A stretch of DNA of 64,000 nucleotides. Source: Protopterus annectens. Taxonomy: Eukaryota > Chordata > Ceratodontiformes > Protopteridae. The DNA is taken from NCBI RefSeq assembly GCF_019279795.1, contig NC_056726.1, positions 1,134,131,552-1,134,195,551 of the forward strand. Direction: 5' to 3'. The notes beneath the pieces were generated by a model that was not told where the DNA came from, searched no databases, and saw nothing but the letters and a program-made list of their open reading frames with translations. The position numbers were made by a program, and so were the translations under genes. Of the stretch, positions 57,141-64,000 are shown one piece after another. The first letter of the stretch is position 1; every line of letters starts with the position of its first letter.

Positions 57141-58280
57141 CACCCCCACAACTTGTCTGGCATTCTATGCCACTGTCTATCAACCCAGCCATATTATATA
57201 GCGATGTTTGGGGCACTCACTGACAGAAGGACTGTACATTTTTCTGTGAATGGAAAACTCAGTTTGTGGCAACCATTTTTCAGTTGTTTAGTACTAGTTC
57301 AAGACTGTAACAATTTTGTCAGAGAATCCCTTATTAAATATTCAGTGTCCAATCCTATAGAAAGATCATTATTTACTGTATGATAGGAAACAAGCAAGTA
57401 GTAGAGACTGATTTTCATGTACCATTTTTGTGCAGAAGTACAGCAGACATAGCTGCCACTTGTATAACAGCATATTTTAATAAGTCTCAAGTACTCTGAG
57501 AAGGAGCTCTCTTGTAGGTGCGGGGGAGGGGTTCAATATGGTAAGTATATCTTTCAAGACCATTTATCTATTAATGTTAAACAACCACTCCCTGGTTGAG
57601 CAGCTTTTGTTTGACTAAAAGCTGCCTATCAGCCTGCTTGTACTTCTTGACTTCATATCTTAACTTGATGATCTTGGAATAGTATTTGCAGATATTATTT
57701 TTCACTTGGGTCTTAAATATTTAGACAGCACTACTGGTGATATTGAGTCCTCCTTGTTTCATTCCTTCAGAGACAGCATGAGTCATTGGGTTTTAAACAG
57801 TGCACTGTTAAGAACAAAGGACATCCTTCACTACTACAACTTTATGGCATAGTCCTGCACTAGCCCTGTAATACCTTCACCAATTGCATGATTGCTTCAT
57901 CTTGTCTTAACAGGATAACACACCAGTCCTTTCCAGAAAGTCAGAAAATCATATTTTGAGGTGCCTAAAGATGTTGTCCAACATTTTTTTATTGCTTCAT
58001 CAGTGCACTGTATTTCAAATTATAGCATATCAAGATGATTTTGTTTGTTGTTTTAACACAGATTCCACTGCAGAATTTCCTTGTTTCTCAGAGTACCAGA
58101 ATCTGTAGGTTATTTTATGTATTCTGTTTTTGAGAATGACTTCTAAGACTTCAAAATGTAATTTTGACCTCTGTGATGATGACTCGTCCTGGATGAGCAT
58201 TTCTATCTGCACTGTTGATTGAAGAAACAGCTTTGTATTAGCTCACAATTCATTCTATGCAGCCCTTACTGCTTTTTTGA
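57141..58280. other. No gene seen
   Basis: Unassigned sequence before the 65-bp minisatellite. Short ORFs do not resemble known proteins. Confidence 0.45.
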
Positions 58281-58980
58281 GGGAAGGATTCATGAACATT
58301 GCTCCCTCATTGTGTAGGGATAGTATAAAGTATGAGGGCAGGACTCATGCACATTGCTCCCCATAGTGTAGCTATAGTATGAATTAATCACATAGAGCGG
58401 AAGCAGGACTCATGCGCATTGCTCCCCATAGTGTAGGGATAGTATAAAGTAATCACATACACTGGGGGCAGGACTCATGCACATTGTTCCCCATAGTGTA
58501 GGGATAGTATGAAGTAATCACATACACTGGAGGCAGGACTCATGCACATTGCTCCCCCATAGTGTAGGGATAGTATGAAGTAATTATATACACTGGGGGC
58601 AGGACTCATGCACATTGTTCCCCATAGTGTAGGGATAGTATGAAGTAATCACATACACTGGAGGCAGGACTCATGCACATTGCTCCCCCATAGTGTAGGG
58701 ATACTATGAAGTAATTATATACACTGGGGGCAGGACTCATGCACATCTCTCCCCGTAGTGTAGGGATAGCATGACGTAATCACATACACTGGGGGCAGGA
58801 CTCATGCACATTGCTCCCCCATAGTGTAGGGATAGTATGAAGTAATTATATATACTGGGGGCAGGACTCATGCACATCTCTCCCCGTAGTGTAGGGATAG
58901 CATGATGTAATCACATACACTGGGGGCAGGACACATGAGCATTGCTCCCAATAGTATAGAGATAGTATGCACAAGAATGG
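58281..58980 (+). repeat. 65/66-bp minisatellite, about 10.5 units, dimeric order
   Basis: CAGGACTCATG starts at 58339, 58404, 58469, 58534, 58600, 58665, 58731, 58796, 58862, and as a variant at 58927. From 58534 on, 65- and 66-bp units alternate: one type ends AATCACATACACTGG, the other AATTATATACACTGG. This makes a higher-order dimer of 131 bp. Confidence 0.95.
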
Positions 58981-59330
58981 TTCACCAAAGCTCTTTCTGC
59001 ATACAGACTAACATGGCAGCAATAAAGGGGACGCATACAATTAGATACATCACACAAGTGTAGGCTGTATATCTCAGCTGTCCAGAGTTTCACAGAATGT
59101 CCAGATTTCTGCCTATTTTTGACCAGCTACTTATAAAATTTCTGATTTTCTGAGACATTATTGACGGTTAAAGTCACTAAGTAATAACATCTATTTGAGT
59201 GTTAGGCTTAATATCATTCAAAAAATGAATGCTAACACAAATTCTGTTACTCTAGGAATTTTCTGAGTTTATAAGAGCAATATTTAATCTCTGTCCCTAT
59301 TTTTGGACCTTTTCTCCCCCCCCCCCCATT
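58981..59330. other. No gene seen
   Basis: Short unassigned sequence ending in a C10 run near 59318. Confidence 0.45.
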
Positions 59331-59697
59331 ATAGGTTCATAAGTTCATAGTTATGTACTAGGCTAATGGCCCTGGAGCCTTTACATGCCTAGCCCATAGG
59401 CATTGTGCTGCCCGACATTAGTTCCCAGTGCATCTATCAAGTAGAGCCACTGGAGTGATCCCCGAGGTGAACTTCCTATTACTCATCCAGTCAGCAAGAT
59501 TTCTCTTGAAGAGTGTTAGCGAGGTGCTCTGCTTGACATGTATGGGATTTCTATTCCAGAGCATGGGCAATCTCTGGGTGAAGAACCTGTCCCTCCAGCA
59601 TGTTATGTTGATTGTGGTAATGAGGTTGAGGTCACTGGAGCGTGTGGTGCAGAGGCACTGGGATTTCTTTAGATGTAGCATTTCTAACAGATTTTAG
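59331..59697 (-). mobile_element. CR1-like LINE, C-terminus and 3' end
   Basis: The frame 59418-59681 (-) reads MLHLKKSQCLCTTRSSDL, TFFTQRLPMLWNRNPIHVK-type sequence and LLDRCTGN. It is very close to the end of the long copy at 9670-9934 (MLHLKKSQSLRTTRSRDL). The 3' tail lies at 59331-59365 (- strand ACTATGAACTTATGAACCTA). Confidence 0.8.
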
Positions 59698-59844
59698 GCT
59701 TTATCCAAATTTATTGTGTTAAGAGGTTGAGAGGTGTGCTGTAAGTATGCATTTCTGGTCCCATAGCTTATTTACTGGTAATGCAGCATTTATGAATTGT
59801 ATATGATCTAAGGGGGTTCATTTGCAAATATAGCCCATGTATAG

Positions 59845-62800
59845 AGCACTGTACCTACACAATGTGGTAAGGCTGTGTACATAGCCTTGGTGCTCTACAC
59901 AATGTGATAAGGCTGTGTACATAGTTTTGTGCTTTACACAATGCAGTAATGCTGTTTACATAGTCTTGGTGCTCTACACAATGCGGTAAGGCTGTGTACA
60001 TAGTCTTGAAGCTATACACAATGTGATAAGGCTGTGAACATAGCCTTGCTGCTTTACACAATGCAGTAAGGCTGTGCACATAGATTTGGTACTCTGCACA
60101 ATGCAGTAAGACTGCATACATAACCCTGGTGCTTTACACAATGCAGTAAGGCTGTGTATATAGTCCTGGTGCTCTAAAAAATGCATTAAGGCTGTGCACA
60201 TAGCCTTGGTGCACTACACAATGTGATAAGGCTATGTACATACTCTTGGTGCTCTACACAATACGGTAAGGCTGTGTACATAGTCTTGGCACTCTACAAA
60301 ATGTGGTAAGGCTGTGTACATAGTCTTGGTGCTCTACACAATGTGGTAAGGTTGTTTATATAGTCTTGGGGCTCTACACAATGCAGTAAGGCTGTGTAAT
60401 AGCCTTGGTGCTATACACAATGCCATAAGGTTGTGTACATAGTCTTGGCACTCTACAAAATGCAGTAAGGCTACATAGATAGCCTTGGAGCTCTACATAA
60501 TGCAGTAAGGCTACATACATAGCCTTGGAGCTCTACACAATGCAGTAAGGCTGTGTACATAACCTTGGTGCTGTACACAATGAGATAAAGCTGTGTATAT
60601 AACCTTGGTTCTCTACACAATGCTCAAAGGTTTTGTACACAGTCTTGGTGCTGTACAAAATGTAGTATGGCTACATACATAGTCTTGGTGCTCTATATAA
60701 TATGATAAGGCTGCATACATAGTTTTGGTGCTCTACACAATGCACTAAAGCTGTGTGCATAGTCTTGGTGCTCTACACAATGCAGTATGGCTGTGTACAT
60801 AACCTCAATGCTTTACAAAATGTGGTAAGGTTGTGTACACAGTCTTGGTACTCTACACAATGTGATATGGCTACGTACATAGCCTTGGTGCTGTACACAA
60901 TGTGGGAAGGCTGTGTACATAGTTGTCATGCTCTACACAATTCAGTAGGGCTGTGTGCATAGTCTTGAAGCTCTACACAATGTGGTAAGGCTGTGTACAT
61001 GGTCTTGTTGCTCTACACAAGGCAGTAAGGCTGTGTACAATGTCTTGGTGCTCTACTCAATGCAGTAAGGCCGTGTACATATTCTTGAAACTCTAAGAAA
61101 TGCAGTAAGGTTGTGTACATAATCTTGGTGCTGTACACAATGTGGTAAGGCTGGGTACATAGCCTTGGTGTTCTGCATAATGTGATAAGGCTGTGTACAC
61201 AATCTTGGTTCTCTACACAATGCAGTAAGGCTGTGCACATAGTCGCGGTGCTCTACACAATGTGGTGAGGGTGTCTTCATAGTCTTGGTTCTTTACATTA
61301 CATGGTAAGGCTGTCTTCATAGCCTTGGTGCTCTACACAATGTGTTAAGGCTGTGTACATAGTCTTGGTGCTCTACACAATGTGGTAATGTTGTGTATAT
61401 AGTCTTGGTGCTCTACACAAAGTAGTAAGGCTGTGTAATAGCCTTGGTGCTATACACAATGCAGTAAAGCTGTGTGCATAGTCTTGGTGCTCTACACTTT
61501 GCAGTATGGCTGTGTACATAACCTTGATGCTCTACAAAATGTGGTAAGGTTGTGTACACAGTCGTGGTACTCTACACAATGTGGTATGGCTATGTACATA
61601 GCCTTGGTGCTGTACACAATGTGGGAAGGCTGTGTACATGGTCTTGTTGCTCTACACAATGCAGTAAGGCTGTGTACAATGTCTTGGTGCTCTACTCAAT
61701 GCAGTAAGGCTGTGTCCATATTCTTGAAGCTCTAAAAAATGCAGTTAGGTTGTATACATAATCTTGGTGCTGTACACAATGTGGTAAGGCTGGGTACATA
61801 GCCTTGGTGTTCTACACAATGCGATAAGGCAGTGTACAAAATCTTGGTTCTCTACACAAAGCAGTAAGGCTGTGTACATAGTCTTGGTGCTCTACACAAT
61901 GCATTAAGGCTACATACATAGTCTTGGTGCTCTACACAATGTGGTTAGGCTATGTACATAATGTTGGTGCTCTACACAATGAAGTAAGGCTGTGTACATA
62001 ATCTTGGTGCTCTACTCAATACAGTAAGGCTGTGTACATAGCCTTGGTGCTCTACACATTGCAGTAATTCTGTTTACATAGTCTTGGTGCTCTAAACAAT
62101 GCTGTAAGCCTTTGTACATAGTCTTGGTGCTGTACACAATGGGGAAATGGTGTGTACATAGTCTTGGTGCTCTACACTATGTGGTAAGACTGCGTATATA
62201 GTCTTGGTGTGCTACACAATGCGGTAAGGCTGTTTACCTAGCCTTGCTGTTCTACACAATGCAGTGAGGCTGTGTACATAAATGTTGTGCTCTACACAAT
62301 GTGGTAAGGCTATGTACATAGCCTTGGTATTTTATACAATGTGGTAAGGCTGTATACATTACCTTGGTGCTTTACACAATGCAGTAATGCTGTGTACATT
62401 GTATTGGTGCTCTACACTATGTGGTAAGGCTGTGCACATAGTCTTGGTTGTCTACATAATTAGGTAAGGCTACATATATAGTCTTGGTGCTCTACACAAT
62501 GCAGTAAGGCTATGTACATAGTTTTGTTGTTCTACACAATGCAGTAACAATGTTTACATAGTCTTCGTGCTCTACACAATGCTGTAAGGCTGTGTACATA
62601 GCCTTGGTGCACTACACAATGGGGTAAGTCTGTGTAGATAACATTGGTGCTCTATACAATATGGTAAGGCTGTGTACATTGTATCAGTGCTCTACACTAT
62701 GTGGTAAGGCTTTGGAAATTGTATCAATGCTCTACACTATGTGGTAAGGCTGTGTACATTGTATCAGTGCTCTACACTATGTGGTAAGGCTGTGTACATT

Positions 62801-63125
62801 GTATCAGTGCTCTACACTATGTGGTAAGGCTGTGTACATTGTATCAGTGCTCTACACTATATGGTAAGGCTGTGTACATTGTATCAGTGCTCTACACTAT
62901 GTGGTAAGGCTGTCCACATTGTATCAGTGCTCTACACTATGCAGTAAGGCTGTGTACATTGTATCAGTGCTCTACACTATTTGGTAAGGCTGTGTACATT
63001 GTATCAGTGCTCTACACTATGTGTTAAGGCTGTGTACATTGTATCAGTGCTCTACACTATGTGGTAAGGCTGTATACATTGTATCAGTGCTCTACACTAT
63101 GTGGCAAGGCTGTGTACATAGTCTT
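59845..63125 (+). repeat. 40-bp minisatellite, about 80 units
   Basis: The unit is close to GTGGTAAGGCTGTGTACATA followed by GTCTTGGTGCTCTACACAAT, and repeats for about 3.28 kb. Most units differ from the consensus at several sites, but from about 62676 to 63115 the array becomes homogeneous, with ATTGTATCAGTGCTCTACAC in nearly every unit. A longer block is duplicated within the array (see findings). Since 40 is not a multiple of 3, stretches remain open on both strands; these ORFs are by-products. Confidence 0.97.
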
Positions 63126-63717
63126 ATTTCATTCTGTAGCTACATCTTCAGCTTTATATGAGCTGATCTTACATACATAAGATATAAGAACAGAAGTGCA
63201 TTCTTACAGTTGTGGGGTGCATCTGACTGTATGTAGTCCCCCTTATTGTTGTGTAGATCAGCTTATAGAGCAGTATGTTTTACAGTATACATGTTGTTTT
63301 GTTATGTGCTGATTACCTACATCAAATCAAGTATACAAGTACATCACAGAAAGATGTGCTGCCAGTTTCTTTTTTTTTTTCAATTTTGTCAAGTAGTTAA
63401 GATTCCTTATTTTCTGTGGAAAGCATTTTCAGGCTGCTGGCGTTGTTTTAGGAAATGCCTTCTCTCTTACCTCCTTCAAACAAGCTGTCCTCATGAAATT
63501 CATTGAATTCTTTACATTTGGTTGAAGAAGGGGTAGACACATTTATTTTGCAAAGCTTTATTGTGAGAGGTGGGTGGTATGAACAGTTGCAATGTTTACT
63601 GAACTGCCTAATATTCAAAGTATAACCCTTGCTGTAATAGGTATCCACGTATCTTTGTGTAATGTTGTATAATGTTATGCTGTCTGGGGCTAGACAGCAA
63701 AACAAACTGGTTAATTA
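63126..63717. other. No gene seen
   Basis: Unassigned sequence between the 40-bp array and the last CR1 copy. A T11 run lies near 63370. Confidence 0.45.
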
Positions 63718-64000
63718 TATTTAACTAGTCATCCCCTTTGGCAAAAACAAAGTGCCCACAAATTACCACATAGGTGGTTATCCATTAAGTACAGAAGAAG
63801 TAATTAGGGACCTGGGGACCCAAGTTGATAGCAATCTCTCATTTGACAACCACGTGGCCAAAGTGGTTAGAAAAACATTTTATATAGCCCACCTAATCAT
63901 GAAGGGATTCACATCTAGATCAGGGGAGGTCATCGTGCCTCTTTACTCATCCCTCATCAGGCCCATAATTGAGTACAATGCCCCTTTTGGGATGTACCTT
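63718..64000 (+). mobile_element. CR1-like LINE, RT post-palm block, continues past the window
   Basis: The translation reads VIPFGKNKVPTNYH, EEVIRDLGTQVDSNLSFDNH and SSLIRPIIEYNAPFGMYL without a stop from about 63730 to the end. It is one of the better kept CR1 segments and starts abruptly inside the RT at about 63718. Confidence 0.8.

Noticed and set aside
59855-61735. Several ORFs of 69-88 codons with repeated 'LHCVEHQDYVHSL'-like or 'LYTMQYGCVHN'-like units
   Set aside because: They arise from the 40-bp minisatellite, whose period is not a multiple of three, so open frames appear on both strands.
58281-63125. CRISPR-like array
   Set aside because: The repeats are contiguous tandem units without unique spacers, in a vertebrate-type genome with no cas genes.
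63246-63705. ORFs of 85-86 codons on both strands
   Set aside because: They overlap each other on opposite strands, are low in complexity and match nothing I recognise.

Overview
The window is a repeat-dominated piece of a non-mammalian vertebrate genome. It holds one recognisable host exon, the first coding exon of a FAM83-family gene that best resembles FAM83E, at 31523-31975 on the + strand. The vertebrate call rests on that exon, with a GT splice donor directly after its last codon, and on the repeats: many copies of a CR1-like LINE, L2-like and Tx1/L1-like LINEs, Penelope-like elements with a GIY-YIG domain, a Ty3/Gypsy retrotransposon, tRNA-headed SINEs, inverted-repeat elements and long tandem arrays. 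The high repeat load, and the absence of a second FAM83 exon in the next 32 kb, suit a large genome (lungfish, amphibian or cartilaginous fish). I cannot name the species.

Layout. 1-3120: fragments of three LINEs. 3440-16540: two long CR1-like copies with leader, ORF1 (SGNH esterase-like) and ORF2 (endonuclease plus reverse transcriptase), with CR1 and Tx1-like L1 fragments between them. 16700-23140: a mosaic of small elements, a tRNA-Val-like SINE, a second LINE family here called LINE-B, and CR1 pieces in both orientations. 23140-29170: mostly unassigned sequence with a fold-back transposon (24294-24841), a 130-bp tandem repeat and a second inverted-repeat element. 29170-33760: the FAM83E-like exon and its AT-rich flanks. 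33760-37250: a long inverted repeat, a dense cluster of (TA)n/(TG)n tracts, a CR1 copy and a SINE split by a CR1 tail. 38550-45020: a LINE-B copy on the - strand split by a young Ty3/Gypsy element (38825-43561) with 227-bp LTRs and a perfect 5-bp target duplication. 45050-47840: two Penelope-like elements whose 5' ends meet. 47990-57140: LINE fragments including a clean CR1-in-CR1 insertion, and a 14-bp tandem array. 58280-63125: two minisatellites (65-66 bp and 40 bp units). 63718-64000: another CR1 copy running off the window.

The protein-coding mobile-element remains make sense as separate parasites, not as a gene system. CR1 and LINE-B copies supply reverse-transcriptase remains, and the SINEs and short inverted-repeat elements are non-coding passengers. 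Nesting gives a relative order: CR1 and LINE-B copies came first, and the 305-bp TTAA element, the 500-bp insertion at 5621, the CR1 tails at 54410 and 36991 and the Ty3/Gypsy element came later. No complete host gene, tRNA gene, rRNA or CRISPR was seen. Boundaries of old repeats are approximate, usually to within 20-50 bp.
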